Positions 40,682 to 53,659 of a stretch of 64,000 bases of DNA are shown here, in pieces (within the stretch, counting starts at the first letter, position 1; the number at the start of each line of letters is the position of its first letter). Source of the DNA: Symsagittifera roscoffensis (Eukaryota; Xenacoelomorpha; Acoela; Convolutidae); contig NC_087062.1 in NCBI RefSeq assembly GCF_963678635.1, positions 3,621,556-3,685,555 of the forward strand. Direction: 5' to 3'. Made by a program: the position numbers and the translations under genes. The notes beneath the pieces were generated by a model that was not told the origin of the DNA, made no database searches, and worked only from the letters and a program-made list of their open reading frames with translations.

Positions 40682-42759
40682 GTGAGTTGCAGCCACATCC
40701 CAAAATTGTTCAAGAGACGCAGTTGATTTCAAAATTCAATAAATTGCAAGAAAAACGCAGCAAATAGCTCTTTTTACTGAAAAAATTAGTTGACTTTATG
40801 TATATACAAGACTGCTCGTATATCAGGCAAAGCCCTGGATGTTCCGACTGTCCCTTAATTCATATCTCATAGTTTTTGGGAAAAGAAAAGATTGAAAACC
40901 TATTAATTTAATATCAAAGTGTAAAAGGTTGCGTCGTGCAAAAATTAATAGCTAGCCTCAATTCAATTTGGAACAATGTTGCTGTGCGGGATAACTCGCC
41001 ATGCATAAATAGTTCAAGTTGCGGTCTCAGCAATAGGAACAATTTCTTCAAACCGAGCTTAGTTTAGCCCAGAACTTGGCCAATTTGGCAATTTTCAAAA
41101 TCCCAGATTTCTCAGTAAGTCAATATCTTCAATTCGGTATAAGAAATATTGTCGAAAACTATTATTTCGATCGGCGGAAATTGACTGATAAAAAAACCAC
41201 AGCGAGCATAAATTTTGGCAATAGGAACCCTGAGTAATACCACCGCCATAGCAAAATGTTAGGCCTTTGAATGCGTAATTCCAAACGGAACCGAAATTGC
41301 TAGAAAATTTTACAATTAAACCAAAATTGTGTAGCACTTTTTCCCGCTAAATTGCAAACTATTCTTTCGAAACTGTTAATTCTGACTTTGACTTAGCGCA
41401 AAAATTTAAAATACATTACAATTTAGATGAGTTTAGCGGGAAAAACTGCTATACGAGTTTGGATTTAATTGTAATTTTCTAGCACTTACGTTTTTCTGTC
41501 TTTTTTTGTGGTTTTATTCAACATTAGAGTGCCAAAAAAATTTCTGTGTATAACTTCTTAAGCTTAAACATTGCATTTCAATCGGTTTTTTAAAAATCAA
41601 TTCTACATAAATTGAACTCCTGTTACAAAATCAATAATTTATGGAACTCTTTTCCTATTCCAAGATACATCTCTGATGAACGCCCCAGGCAACAAAAAAC
41701 TCGAATGGCACATGAATTTACAATTAGCACTTAGTGATATTTGAGCGGTGAACATAAACAAAACCTTTTTGAGCTTAATTGATCTTTAAAGGCACACAAA
41801 AAAAAACTAACTCAGGTCTCCGAATTTTTTTCCTCTATTGATGAAAACTTTTGTTTCAAGGCAACAAGTGAGGCCATGCAAAACTTGCGTACATCCAAAT
41901 TTTCAAAATGTGTACTTGTTATTCGAAACAGCAATTGAGACTAAATAAGCAATTTGCAAACAAATATGATGAGTTCAAGTAATGTTTCATAGGAAAGTTA
42001 TTTTTCGAAAAATTTTCAGTGTTCCGTATGATTTGTATTCAATGCAAAACTTGCATCTATATGGAAGTTTGAATCTTTCTATGGACTTATTCGTCGAAAT
42101 ATTATAAGCACTTCGATAAAATTTTGTCTGAACAAAAAGAACTTGGGTAGGCTCGCTTAGAGCAGGGATTTCTCACAGGTATTAGGCATCAGTTTGGAGG
42201 CTTTGTTAAAAACTTTATTATCAAATTTGCCTTTATAAGTTTAATGGTTATTCTTTAAAAATCTTCGTGTTGTCCTAGAATTTTTTGCTGGGCAGTTAGG
42301 ACAGTTTTTTTATCTAGCGTTTCTTGATAAGAACTATTCTGATTTTTTCCGTTTTTCAAAAGGAAACTTCAGTAGGTTCAGTTTTGTTTATTACGTTATT
42401 TTAAAGTTGTGTTTCGGAGGCATGTGCCATTTTTTAAGGAGAGTATAAAGCTTCGAGAAAACTTTTCTAATACATGTCATCATATTATATTTAACAAAAT
42501 TTCTGTTTTTTGAACATCGAAACATGATTTTTAGTTAACCTAATAAAAAAACAAAATTTACATTCAGATTAAAAATTAGACAAAAATTGGTTTTTAGCTG
42601 ACCTCTCAAATTCAATTCAACTAGAAAATCAACGCTTGCTATCGTTTTTCTTTTAAACCAAATAATCTTTTATAAAAAAATTTTACTTTAAGTAATTTGA
42701 CCACAACATTTTGTGCTACTTGGATAACAACATGCTATCTTGTTGTTCCGACTTTCGTA

Positions 42760-43240
42760 ACCAAAGTAACGGAATATTGATGCTCTGGGTGGTTTTTTTT
42801 TCTTCAGAAAAATTTCGACTTTTTACTAGCCATTTTTGACGGTTTTTTTTGATGTCATTCAAGAACTATTGCTGTCCTGAGCCTAATTTTGAAAAGTAAT
42901 TTTGCCTGTGATAATTTTTTGTAAAGTTATGCGGGTTTAAAGATTATGATTTTGGCCAACTTGGGACAATTAACGCGTGATATATTTCGCGCTATTAACG
43001 CGTAACGGAGATTTAATCCATCTTCGAACTCCTTGCAAATTGGTTGAAGGAAGCTTATTTGCAATAATTGATTTGTTACTATGAGCGAAATCTATCACTT
43101 TGTACTTTATATGGCGTGTGTACTTTGTATTTTTTTCGTTTTATTTTTTTTTAATTTAATTTTTTCTTGATATTACGGCTCCATAGACATTAAAAGGCAT
43201 TCGGAACATTCAGGGCTTCGCCCTCATACGAGCAGTCTTG
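42760..43240. repeat. Inverted dispersed repeat, copy matching 53660-54100
   Basis: The reverse complement of this stretch matches 53660-54100. Shared features: ACGAGCAGTCTTGTT near one end, the near-palindromic 'gcgtaat..gcgcga..' block with TTAACGCG, and 'gatagatttcgctc' in inverse sense. Partial ends also occur near 37350-37420, 40810-40860 and 56744-56800, so it is a dispersed family with the end CAAGACTGCTCGTAT. Confidence 0.65.
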
Positions 43241-43639
43241 TTTCATTTTGGCTCAGCTCCAAAGAAGTGTTATGCTCTCTTTGAGTACATAAACACCTTT
43301 CGCACTGCCTCTTGTCGGTGTGTAAACAGACTCTCAATTAGTTTTGATTTACTTATCATTTTTTCAAAATGTCCTTGTTTTTTTTCAAGAGAAAGTTCAT
43401 TGAAATAGCCCACAAACTGGAACTAAATCAGGCGAATAGACTAATTTTTTTTAGCGAATGCGACGAACAAAAATACAGGTTCAAAATTGACTTTGAAATA
43501 ATATTTAGAAATAATATTGAGAAGTTTTCAGTGATCAAAATAACGATATCTGATCTGCATGTTTATTGAAGTCTCGAAGTTCAATGAGCAGTTTTGTTAT
43601 TAATTTTAACGAAATCGAAGTACAAAATTGGTTAAATCG

Positions 43640-44060
43640 GAGTCGATGATAAAATTCAGACTCTCATACAGGTTGTAATGTTTTTTTTTTGTTTTCAATT
43701 TCTCAGGAAATTTTTTAAAATGTTTTAACGCTCCAATTAGTTTTTTTTGCTATTAAAATTGATTTATTTTAGAATTCAGTTCGATTTGATTTATTTCAAT
43801 TCAGTTCGTTTTATTGGTGAAAAGGAAGGCAAACTCCACTATCGAACAGCAAAAGTGCAAAGGTCACAAAAAACGTGATCGAATTCTAGTTTCAAAAGTA
43901 GATTTTACATTTCAGTTTTCCAAACTAAAAATAACTCAAATATTGATCTTTTTTTTCTCAAATTGAGTTATGAATATCACAAAAGTGTTAATCAAAAATT
44001 CTTCTAGAATTTCAAAGAGCTTCAGTAACATTTATTTTTCTTTTAGTGTTTTTGTTTCTG
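43640..44060. repeat. Dispersed intronic repeat family, copy 4
   Basis: 'gagtcgatgataaaattcag', 'actccactatcgaacagcaa' and 'tcaaattgagttatg' as in the 9197 copy. Confidence 0.6.
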
Positions 44061-44140
44061 TTTGCTTGCGTTCGCATATTTTTTAGCGTCTGTTGACTTA
44101 GAAGTTTTAGGGTGTTGGTAATGGAAACCATTAATGGAAA

Positions 44141-44360
44141 CCAAGGGTATCAGTTCAGTTATTACTTTTTTACGGTATGTTGGCTCTATTAGAATTATTA
44201 TGGAAGTTGATAATGGAAATCAACTAATGGTAACCAAGAGTATCAGTTCAGTTATTACTTTTTTACGGTATGTTGGCTCTATTAGAAGTATTATGGAAGT
44301 TGAGAATGTAAATCAACTAATGGTTAGCAAGGGTATCAGTTCAGTGATCACTGATTTCAG
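44141..44360. repeat. 93-bp minisatellite, ~2.4 copies
   Basis: Units start at about 44141, 44234 and 44327 (each CAAGGGTATCAGTTCAG or similar). The period is exactly 31 codons, so one plus-strand frame (44134-44373) stays open across the copies. No other evidence of coding. Confidence 0.85.
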
Positions 44361-44465
44361 CACTGTCAATTAGGAGCTGTTGCGTTTGCAGGAAACTACA
44401 GAAAAGCAAGAAATTAAGAGAAAATTGATTTGAAACTTATTACATGTAAAAAACAGGCCAATATA

Positions 44466-44856
44466 CAGGTGCGGATATTGGAATTTCTCGAGGGGGGGGG
44501 GGGATTTGGCCTTTTAAAAAAATTTGAAAGAATTTTAGACCGTTTTTTAGGTCGATTTGATTTTCTGAGCGCTTTGAAACTATTTTTGAAAAAAGCCAAA
44601 GGAGGCGTTTGTAGGCAACTTTGGAAAGTTGTCGATCAAAAAATTGCGCTTCTTGGCGCGTCCTCCCCCCTCAAAATTAGCATAGTTTGGCGCCAAATGC
44701 ACCCTTAGAAAAATTTTCAGGTCAGTCAGCCAAAAATGGATGTCTCAAAAAAAAACAAAGGAGGGACCCTTTGGGTCGGCAGGGGGTCGAATTCCTGATG
44801 GTGGGGGGGGGGAGATGATGCGTCTAACCCCCCCCCCCCCCTTAAATCAGCTACTG
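44466..44856. mobile_element. hAT-like MITE, second copy
   Basis: Starts CAGGTGCGGATATTGG and ends AAATCAGCTACTG, degenerate forms of the CAGGGGCGGAT termini. Flanks CCAATATA and CCAATATG are 7/8 identical, a decayed 8-bp target duplication. Contains C- and G-runs. Confidence 0.75.
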
Positions 44857-45767
44857 CCAATATGTACATAGCGGAGCGGCATCCTGAACAATAGCAATAT
44901 TTAAGAAAGCGATTTGACAACGATTACTCTCATTTGCATTGTATCGACGCTTGCTCAAAGTAAAAAAACTAGTCGGCTCCAACTTTGTGTGATTTGACTC
45001 AGATGAATCCTATAAATTGTTCCTCAGCACCGCGTTTTATACATTAAGAAGAGGTAGAAGGGCTCATTTGTCCTCACAGAGGGTTTTTCGAACTTATTTG
45101 GGTTCAAAACGTGTCTTGAACTTGACCAACCTGAGTTTTTGTGCTGGTAGGTTGGGCTAGCTAAAGGGGGTTGCGGTCAAGAAAATAATAATGTTTTAGA
45201 TTTATTGCTGTTTTCGTTGCTCGACAGTTTTAATTGCTTTGCTATTGCCGTAGAAAAGAATAATATGACTCACTTAAACTCTGAAATGCTGTCTTATTAC
45301 TTATTATCTAGCATGGCCGTACTGACAGCAAAAAAGGATAAATTTTGTCAGAAATAAGGGAGAAGAAATTGTTTTGACGTGGGGCCTATTTGTGGCTTAT
45401 GAAAACACTCTATTTTTTATAGACGAGTTCTTTGAATAGATTGTTTGGAATACTTGTTTGACTTCTTAGGGAATCCAATCAGAAAACTATTTAATTAGTG
45501 AAATCAATTTGGGTCGCAATAACTTCTCCGTTGTATTTTCGAGTGATTTTTACTATCTACTACAAGATAAATTTGTCAACAATTTTTCAACAGTTTAATA
45601 GATCTATAGCAAAAAATAAAGCTCTCTTGAGATTTCAAAATACCATTAAAAGACTATCCGGGCTAATGCGATTCAGAGCCAAACAAAACTACAAAAGCTT
45701 TATCTTTTGGGTTGTCGATTTTTGGAAAGGGTTGGGCTTTTTGGGGGAGTTTACGCATATAAACACA

Positions 45768-46201
45768 CAGGTGCGGATCTAGGAATTTCTCGAGGTGGGT
45801 TGGGGGGTCGGATTTTGAAAAGATTTTGAAAACATTGTCGACCGTTTTTTTTAGGTCGATCAAATTGATTTTGTGAAGCTCTCGGAAACCACTATAAAGA
45901 CTCAAATTTTACCAAGTTTTCGCGCCGGAGGCAATTTTTTGAAAAAAAGCAAAAATAAAAGCCTTTTTAGGCACTTTTTGAAAAATTTTGATCAACAAAT
46001 TGCGTTATTTTTTGGCGCGCTCTCCCCCTCAAAATTAGTATAGTTTGGTGCCAAAGACACCCTTAGAAAATTTTCAGGTCAGTCAGCCAAAAATGGATGT
46101 CGCAAAAAAGTACCAAGGAGGGACCCTTTGGGTCGGCAGGGGGTCGAATCCCTGATGGTGGGGGGAGCTGATGCGTCCAACCCCCCTTAAATCCGCTACT
46201 G
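45768..46201. mobile_element. hAT-like MITE, third copy
   Basis: Starts CAGGTGCGGATCTAGGAAT and ends TAAATCCGCTACTG. The right flank repeats the right flank of copy 2; the left flank (TAAACACA) does not match. It was therefore duplicated with its right flank rather than inserted anew. Confidence 0.7.
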
Positions 46202-47210
46202 CCAATATGTACATAGCGGAGCGGCATCCTGAACAATATCGACCCTTGCTCAAAGCAAAAAAAAGTAGTCCGCACTAACTTTGTGTGATTTGACTCAGAT
46301 GAATCCTCTAATTTTTTTTTGTCAGCCTCAGCCCCGCGTTTTATACCTTAAAAAGAGGTAAAAGGGCTCATTTGTCCTCACAGAGGGTTTTTCGAACTTA
46401 TTCGGGTTCAAAACGTGTCTTGAACTTGACCAACTTTCACCGCTAAGTTTTCGTGCTGGTAGGTTGGATAGCTAAAGGGGTTTGCAGTCAAAAACATTAT
46501 AAGGTTTTAGATTTATGGCCGTTTTCGTTTCTCGACAGTTTTAATTGCTTTGATTTTGCCGTAGAAATGAACAATATGACCGTCAATATCGGCCTTTCAT
46601 TTCAATTTAAACTCTGAAATGTTGTCTCACTATATATCTTGGCCGCACTGACAGCAAAATAGGATTAATTTTGTCAAAAATAGGGGAGAAGAAATTGTTT
46701 TGACGTTTATTTTTGACGTGGGTCTATTTGTGGCTTATAAAAACAGTCTATTTTTTTAGACGAGTTCTTTGAATAGAGCGTTTGGACTACTTGTTTGACT
46801 TCTTTCTGAACCCAATCAGAAAACTATTTAAGTAATGAAATCAATTTGGGTCGCAATAACTTCTCCGATTTTTTGGAGTGATTTTTACTATCTACTACAA
46901 GATAAACCTGTCAACAATTTTTCAACAGTTTAATAGATCTATAGCAAAAATAAAGCTCTCTTGAGATTTCAAAACACCATTAAAAGACTAGCCGGGTTAA
47001 TGCGATTTAGAGCCAAAAATTGGCATATTTAGAAAACTTTCTAGCGGGAAGGACGGATGGCCAAAAAAGAGATGTTTTAAAACTACAAAAGCATTCTCCT
47101 TTAGGGTTGTTGATTTTCGAAAAGTGCTGGGCTTTGGGGAATTTACGCATCTACACAATTCTTTTGCATTTTCTGTGTTGCACCCAACTTGTTTACTTTG
47201 TGTGTTTCAG

Positions 47211-47555
47211 CCGATCAAGATAGCAATGCGTTTGCCTACCGACCGACAACTTCTTCGTTTAAACTGTCATGGGATGCCCTAAACGACCTCAAAAAACGCA
47301 AACGACATCGGCGTTCGGAAGATTCGGTTGTTCAAATTAACATACAAGCCCAAATTATGAGATCGAATCTAACAGACGCTCTCTTTTCTGCAGAACAGTT
47401 GCAAGGTTTGTTCGTGAACAAAACAATCTCGGTTTCATCTGGGACCTTATTGCAGGGCCTGCAGTCGGGCTCATCGTACAATGTTGCAATCACTGGCCTC
47501 AATGATCAAGGCCTTCCAATTGAGAACAAAGCACTCAATACTTCAGCTGTGACAG
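47211..47555 (+). CDS. Host exon, FN3-type domain with a GC donor (115 codons)
   Basis: Acceptor TGTGTGTTTCAG. The protein starts ADQDSNAFAYRPTTSSFKLS and continues WDALNDLKKRKRHRRSED, then KTISVSSGTLLQGLQSGSSY, then NVAITGLNDQG and SAVTG. SFKLSW and LQGLQSGSSYNVAI are the FN3 B-strand Trp and E-F motifs. The closing 'TG' matches the CTG ends of the sister exons. At that place the intron begins GCGAGT rather than GT, giving phase 1. A GT seven bases upstream would give phase 0. KKRKRHRRSED is a possible furin-type cleavage loop in the B-C region, inserted relative to other domains. Confidence 0.75.
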
Positions 47556-47846
47556 GCGAGTCGCATAAATTTCAACTAATTCCAACTCTTGCGCTCTATT
47601 TACTAAAATTCATAGAAAGAAACGTTCATCAGTGATGTGCAGATGAGAACTCATTTGTGCGGATGTTTCATAGTGGTGGTAAACTCTAAAGTCAAAACAC
47701 CAGGAAATATAGCAACCATGGATTCTGTAATTAAATAATATTCAATTGCTTGACTTACCTTTTTACACTCGATTGAAATAGTTAGAAAAACTGATCAAAC
47801 ATATAGAAAAAACCCGTTAGGTAACCTCATAAAAAATGAGAAACGA

Positions 47847-48530
47847 TGTATTACAGTTCTCAACTATGTATAACAGTTCTCACACGTTTAGTATTGGTAC
47901 CCAACGTACCTGATTGGTAATCAATCAGACTGTACAAATTCATTGAGAATAATAGGCTACCAGCTTTGTATCATAGGAGGCTAACAGGGCATTAGTTACG
48001 CCTGCACTTTGGGTGATTAGTTTAAGCGTAGTCGCAAGCATTCTAGAAAGATTTAACGTAGAGTTGAGCTGTCTACTTCCCCCAACAGAAATGACAACGA
48101 CAAGGACTAACTGGACACGAGTAACCCCCCTTGAACAGGATACGGCAACCCTCCACGAACTGAAAACGAGCAACTTCTCACAGCTGGAGCCCTTTGAAAC
48201 AATATGGTAACGCGGAACCACAGCAGGACTTTGACACAGGCAGTTCTACACAAAAATACAACAAAGCATCACATCCTCAATGGATTGATTCAACAATAGA
48301 CAGCCTAATCAGAACCCATGATATCAGATAACACAACACTACTAGTGTATATCATGCCGTCTAAAGCAGTTTAGGAAGCAGTCGTGCGCGAAAATATAAA
48401 CGTTCTGAACAAGGATATCGTGGAACAAAAAAAAAACGACTTTGCCAAGGCTTTGGACCAAAACAAACTGGTACCAACAAAAACCAAGAGACATGCGAGT
48501 GCTTATAACTTCTCAAGGAACCGACCTATG
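47847..48530 (+). mobile_element. Possible 5' end of a decayed LTR retroelement
   Basis: 47847-48201 begins TGTATTACAG and ends CA. Three bases later comes TGGTAACGCGGAACC (48205), which looks like a primer-binding site. A downstream frame from about 48319 (MISDNTTLL..., then EAVVRENINVLNKDIVEQKK) is interrupted by a stop. No second LTR was found. Composition differs from the adjacent intron. Weak evidence. Confidence 0.35.
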
Positions 48531-51500
48531 AACTACTAGGAACATTGAAAGTAGATTTTCATGACAATTAAATGGTAAACTCAAGCATTCAAACCTCAAG
48601 AATTCATTTTGAAAACTTATATATAAAGTACTTGTGTCATTTTTTCCTACTTTTTGCTTGTTAATTTTCAAAGTCTTCTTTATTAGTAGTATCTGAAGTA
48701 GTTGTTTGAAAGTATTAAACAAATTGTAATTTTAATTTTTCTGTCTTTTCTGATTTCATTGTGATTTCTGATTGTTTAGTTTGTCCACAAGTTTCCTCGA
48801 AGGATATGATGCTCTTTCTTGATTGCTACTTTGCGTAAATGCGGTGTTAACGTTATCATTTGAGTTTTTGTCCTTTTGTGATTTTGTAATCATATGTTTT
48901 TTTAGGTAAGTATGCTTTTCGTACAAATATTTCTAATTTTACAGCTAATTGCTTGATCGTTTGGTATGATAATGGGTTTATAGGTTCTGGTCTTATTGCT
49001 AAAATTAGGTTTGCTGTTAGGGCTTTTCATTAATCTTCAATAGCTAATTCAGATTCATATCCAGTGAAAACCAGTAGGAGTTTATTCGATGAAACTGACG
49101 ATCCACCCATAAGGTATTGATTCATTCTAGTGATTCTGCTGTACTTAGTAATTATGTAAAATTGGTGAGCTGGTGTCTACTGATTTCATGTTGTTGTAAG
49201 TTTTAATTTTTCACGGCCTCACGTCGGTAGTTTTGAGAAATGGTTAGGTTTTGTGTTGGTAGTCTTTAGTTCAAAATTGTTTCACTGGTTAATTACTTTT
49301 TCGTTATTCAATAATTTGTGTGTCCATTTATGATTCAAAAAATATTTCGTTTCACTGGGAACTCGTTTCACTGGTTAATTTCTTTTTCGTTGTTCAATAT
49401 TTTGTGTCTCCATTTATGGTTCAAAAAATCAGGTTGCTCCTCGTTTTACTACTGATAATTCATTTGGTTAGAATCACGTGGCGTTTGTTAGCGTTTCGAA
49501 AATTTTCTTCTTCTTCTGAGAAATGGTTTTGATTTTTTGTCCAATTTGTTTGTTTGATTGAAAAAGTGAAGAATTTTCAAACTGATCTTTTTGTAGGTTC
49601 TTGTTATTGAGAAAACTAATTGCTTGTGAATGTATAATTTTAGCCTGTAAATGGTAGTAAGTATGGTCTATGGGTTGTGAAATTCATACTTATAGTTTGA
49701 AAAATGATTTCCTTTTTGAATATTTTCTACTAAAAGTACTTATTTTGATGGTCTGTTTGTTTAGTAATCCATAGATTAAAACTTACGAAAGGGAAAATGT
49801 ATAGTTATTGATTGAAACTTTGATTGCTGGAGGTGTATATTTTCAGTATGTGGTGCTGTAATTGTGAGGCGTATTCGAGAGATACTTTGTTGTGTTGTTT
49901 CTGGCATTGCTGCAACAATTTTTTCATTTGTAAAGTGTGATGGGGTTTGAAAATCTTGATGATTTTGTGTTGTTATTCCGTTTTAATTGACTTTTGCATG
50001 AATGAATTTTGAATTTAAATTGGTATGTTATGTTCTTTTTTTAAAAAACTTGTTATAATTCAGTGGCATTGTTTCTGTTGTTAATGAGATGATTTTAAAA
50101 TAATCTTCATAAATTGAAATTGTTTGAATTGCCAAATTTGAAATTCCGTTTGTTATATCAATAGAACTATCTTGATACCGTTCAGAGTTCCAAATATAAC
50201 CTGATTGATCTGCTAGGATTGCTTCATCATCATATTTTGTGGAACTTTTTCCAAGATTGGTCTATGAAATCTATTTTATGTTCAAAACATTTAGTTATGA
50301 ACCATGCTAAAATCTTTGGAGATCAAGTTTTACTATAGTGTGTATGTCAGTTTCGTTGAGGTTCTCTCAGATTCTATCTAGAACTTTTGAGAATAAAAAT
50401 AATAGTTTTCTCACGTTTCGATGTCGTGTTGTTTGTGGTAGTGATACATAAAATGTTTCATTTGAATCTAGGAATCTAGGAATCTAGGATCTGAAAAATG
50501 AGTTTGCTCGATGTGAGTTTTAATGCTGTATATTTGGTTTTGCATCCTGTTAAAACTTCGTTTATCTTTATATCATCTGTTTGTACTTTATTCAATGGAG
50601 TAACCTTATTTGGACTTACTGGTAGAGTTTAAGGTTAGAATATTCTATATTGTGCGGTTATGTTGCACAGATTTGGCAGGCAGTGGCCGCGTATCTGCCT
50701 TTTTATCTTTGCATCTGGAAATTGTTGTTTCCAAAGAAAAGATACTGTGCAAAATAAATTTGTTTTGAGATTGTAACAAAATTGTTTTGTCTTTGTGATG
50801 TCTTACCATCTGGATGCATGAAAAATGATAGAATAGAGTTTCCTCAAAAGTTTCATCGGAGTCTCTAATTATTTTTTGTGTAGTGGTATTAATGTTATTG
50901 TATAATGTTCAATGTGTCATAAGGGTTAATTCCTGTTCAGGTTTTTTGCTGTAGATTTTTGTTCTCATTTTACTCTTAGAGACGATGTTGTTGTTACTTC
51001 GGAGAGGGAAAAAAGTGATTCGCGAAATTTATTGTTTGGTCTGGTATTGTTGGATTTTTGAGTTGTTTTGGTTTACCTATCCTTGTAGTAATTGATTTTG
51101 AAGTGGCGTTGCGTTTTCTTGAAAACACTTTTTTTTGAAATTTTTTATAAGTGAAGTTTCTTTTTGCGAGTGTTGTTTCGACCTATTTCTTTGTTTATGT
51201 GGTGTTACTACAAGATCGCAAATGAAAATTGTAATGAGACAGTTTTGGATAATAATTGTTTGTTTGTTTCCTATATTTGTTATTGACATAAGTATTAGGA
51301 TGAAAAATTGATGCAAAATCCAGGTTTTAATCGTTCTATTTTCTTGAAATGTTAGGCCCTAATTGTTTCATAATGGAATGTTATCGTAAAAGTTCAGGTC
51401 ATATGTTTGTCGTGGCAAGACCGGTTGTGAAGAGAGTAAGTCAATTCTTTTGAATGATACATACTGCTCTCAATTGTGCGGCGTTTTCTGCATTACAGTA

Positions 51501-51580
51501 TTCATAATCTTACTTGTGATATATGGGATCGATGGGGTCGATATGAGAACGAGTATTCGCGAATAGTGAATCAATCCCCA

Positions 51581-52196
51581 GAGTTCAAGTATGAATAGAA
51601 CACGAGTAGATCATTAGGTACTATTTAACAGCTTACTAGTTTCAATGCATGTTTCAAGTCCGGGTCAGAAGAGCAGTAAGAATCAAATGAAGGATGACTA
51701 ACCGAAGTTCTTCTGTGTTGGTTTAAGTTGAATGGCAAGTTTTTGAAGTAAAAAATTTTCAATTAGTCTTGGGTCGATTGAAAGGGTCGGAAAAAGACAC
51801 GACGCCATGTGTCGTTAGACACTTTTTAGGGAAATGGTTGAGTTTGAAAGGTTTAAAATTATAGATCTTAATTATAACTTTTGATGATTTGGATCATCAA
51901 AAGAGTTTAAGTATAAATAGAACACGAGTAGATCGTAGGTACTATTTAACAGCTTACTAGTTTCAATGTCTGTTTTAAATCAGGGTCAGAAGAGCATTAA
52001 GAATCAAATGAAGGATGACTAACCGAAGTTTCTCATTGTTGGTTTAAGTTGAACGGCGAGTTTTTGAAGTAAAAATTTTTCAGTTAGTGTTGGGTCGTTT
52101 GAAAGGGTCGGAAATAGACACTTTTATAGGGAAATGGGTGAGTTTGAAAGGTTTAAAATTATTAGATCTTAATTAAAACGTTTATTGATTTGGATT
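51581..52196. repeat. ~310-bp tandem duplication
   Basis: Copies 51581-51901 and 51902-52196 share 'tagaacacgagtagatc', 'tcaaatgaaggatgactaac' and 'gtttgaaaggtttaaaatta' in order. Copy 1 has an extra block, ACGACGCCATGTGTCGT, which is itself a palindrome. Confidence 0.85.
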
Positions 52197-52898
52197 TCGA
52201 AAAATTATAAGTAAGGAAATTTTAACATTAAAGATCTAAGGAGAGGCTATGATGATCCAATTAACCAAACAAATAAAAGATTCTTTAAAGTTGAATATCG
52301 AAGGAAAAGCCTTGATGATCTTGTAATTTAAATAAAATTGAAGTTTCTTTAAATAATCTCGTAAATGATCTCGTACTTGAAGATCAGTTAGTTTTTAAGA
52401 AAGGAGGATTAGAAGATAAAATCATCAGATTGGTTTGAGTGATATATCATAATAACGTTTTTTCATTTGAAATTTGAACGACATTTTAAAAAATGGAAGC
52501 ACTTTTCTCAGTGTCGAGAAAAACCCGCTTAAAATATTTTGTTTTTAGTCTAATTTCGAGCCAATAAAGCGAGAGAGCAGGGTTATTTAAGCCGTTTACG
52601 ATAGCTTGTTTATGCCTAATTTTAAATTCACTCAACCAAAAGTAGTTTTTGGAGTTTTTAACGCCGTCTACGGAATCAGAAACTTCAAAAACTCAAAAAA
52701 GTTCATGACTGTTTAGGATGCCTAAACTCTAGTGTTTCGTTCGGATTTTCTTAAATCACAACTTGCAGAAAAAATGACAGACAAACAACAGAAAAACTTT
52801 TTTGTTGTTTTTTAAAGTATGGTCGCACCAACTACTAGATGCAAATACTAAACTTTTACAGTTCTGGTTGATTATAGTAAAAATGTAATTTGTTTCAG

Positions 52899-53054
52899 AG
52901 CCGAAACAAATCACGGAAAAGTCTGCCAACTTGAGTGTCGTTGTGGACTCGGAACATGGACTATCGGTTTCATTCACAATAAATCAAAATACAACTGCCA
53001 AAGTTTTCAATTTATTTGTCTCAGAAAAAACCCGCAAAGTAACAATAGTCGAAG
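52899..53054 (+). CDS. Host exon, first half of an FN3 domain (52 codons)
   Basis: Acceptor AATTTGTTTCAG, donor GTAGGA at 53055, phase 1 at both ends. Protein: PKQITEKSANLSVVVDSEHG, LSVSFTINQNTTAKVFNLFV, SEKTRKVTIVEG. FN3-like A-C strands without the canonical Trp (Phe instead); the layout is the same as the 40121-40270 exon. Sequons NLS and NTT. The matching second half was not identified. Confidence 0.65.
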
Positions 53055-53659
53055 GTAGGAATTCAAGAGCCCGATCAGTTGATAAAAATCATAAAAAACC
53101 ATCAAACTTATTGGTTCTTGATTGGATATTTTAATGATTCAAAATTAAAGATTCTCATTTTTTATGAGTATTTTTTTTGTTTCTCAATTGGGTCAAAAAA
53201 AATCTTCAATGCCTACTCAAATAGTTTGGGTTGTTCTCCTGGAACTTTTTATAAGCTGCAGCTTTTGAGGGATTTTATTCAAGATAATGATTTTTGCCGC
53301 CGTCTTGAAACAATTTGATCTTACCATTGGTAGTTTCAACTTGCAATTTGAAGCCATTAAAAACACGGACAGCAAACTATTGAAAAATTTCTCGGATCAA
53401 AAACAAATTTTGTGATGTTCCAACTGCTTCGTTTTTAAAGTGCAAATATAGAAAAGTCAATTCTAAAAGTTGGCCATATGAGCAACTCGCAAGGCCCAAA
53501 GTTCACAAAAACTGATCACATTTAAATATTATTGATTTTTTGAGCTCAGGGCAAGGAGATAGCTCGAATGGTACACAAAACGCTGTCACTTGCTCATAAA
53601 TAGAAAGCCAAAGATGATATAATGGAACAAAATATATCATTTTTTTAACATGGTGCGTG

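Larger units (their letters stand above)
44466..47150. repeat. Tandem ~1.3-kb segmental duplication
   Basis: 44466-45767 and 45768 to about 47150 are collinear. Both start with a hAT-like MITE, then share 'tgccaatatgtacatagcgg', 'catttgtcctcacagaggg', 'gtgtcttgaacttgaccaac' and 'tagatctatagcaaaaa'. Copy 2 ends close to the exon at 47211. Confidence 0.85.
40682..47210 (+). other. Host intron, 6.5 kb, with MITEs, a minisatellite and a 1.3-kb tandem duplication
   Basis: Non-coding. It holds one arm of a long inverted repeat pair (42760-43240), dispersed repeat copy 4 (43640-44060), a 93-bp minisatellite (44141-44360) and two hAT-like MITE copies in a tandem duplication (44466-47150). No gene is supported. 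Confidence 0.55.
47556..52898 (+). other. Host intron, 5.3 kb, with a possible retroelement relic
   Basis: Starts GCGAGT, ends TTTGTTTCAG. It holds a possible LTR-like relic (47847-48530), a GT-rich stretch (48550-51500) whose reverse strand shows coding-like but interrupted frames, and a ~310-bp tandem duplication (51581-52196). No intact gene. Confidence 0.45.

Noticed and set aside
44134-44373. 79-codon ORF over the minisatellite
   Set aside because: Openness follows from the 93-bp period; no splice sites or homologous pattern.
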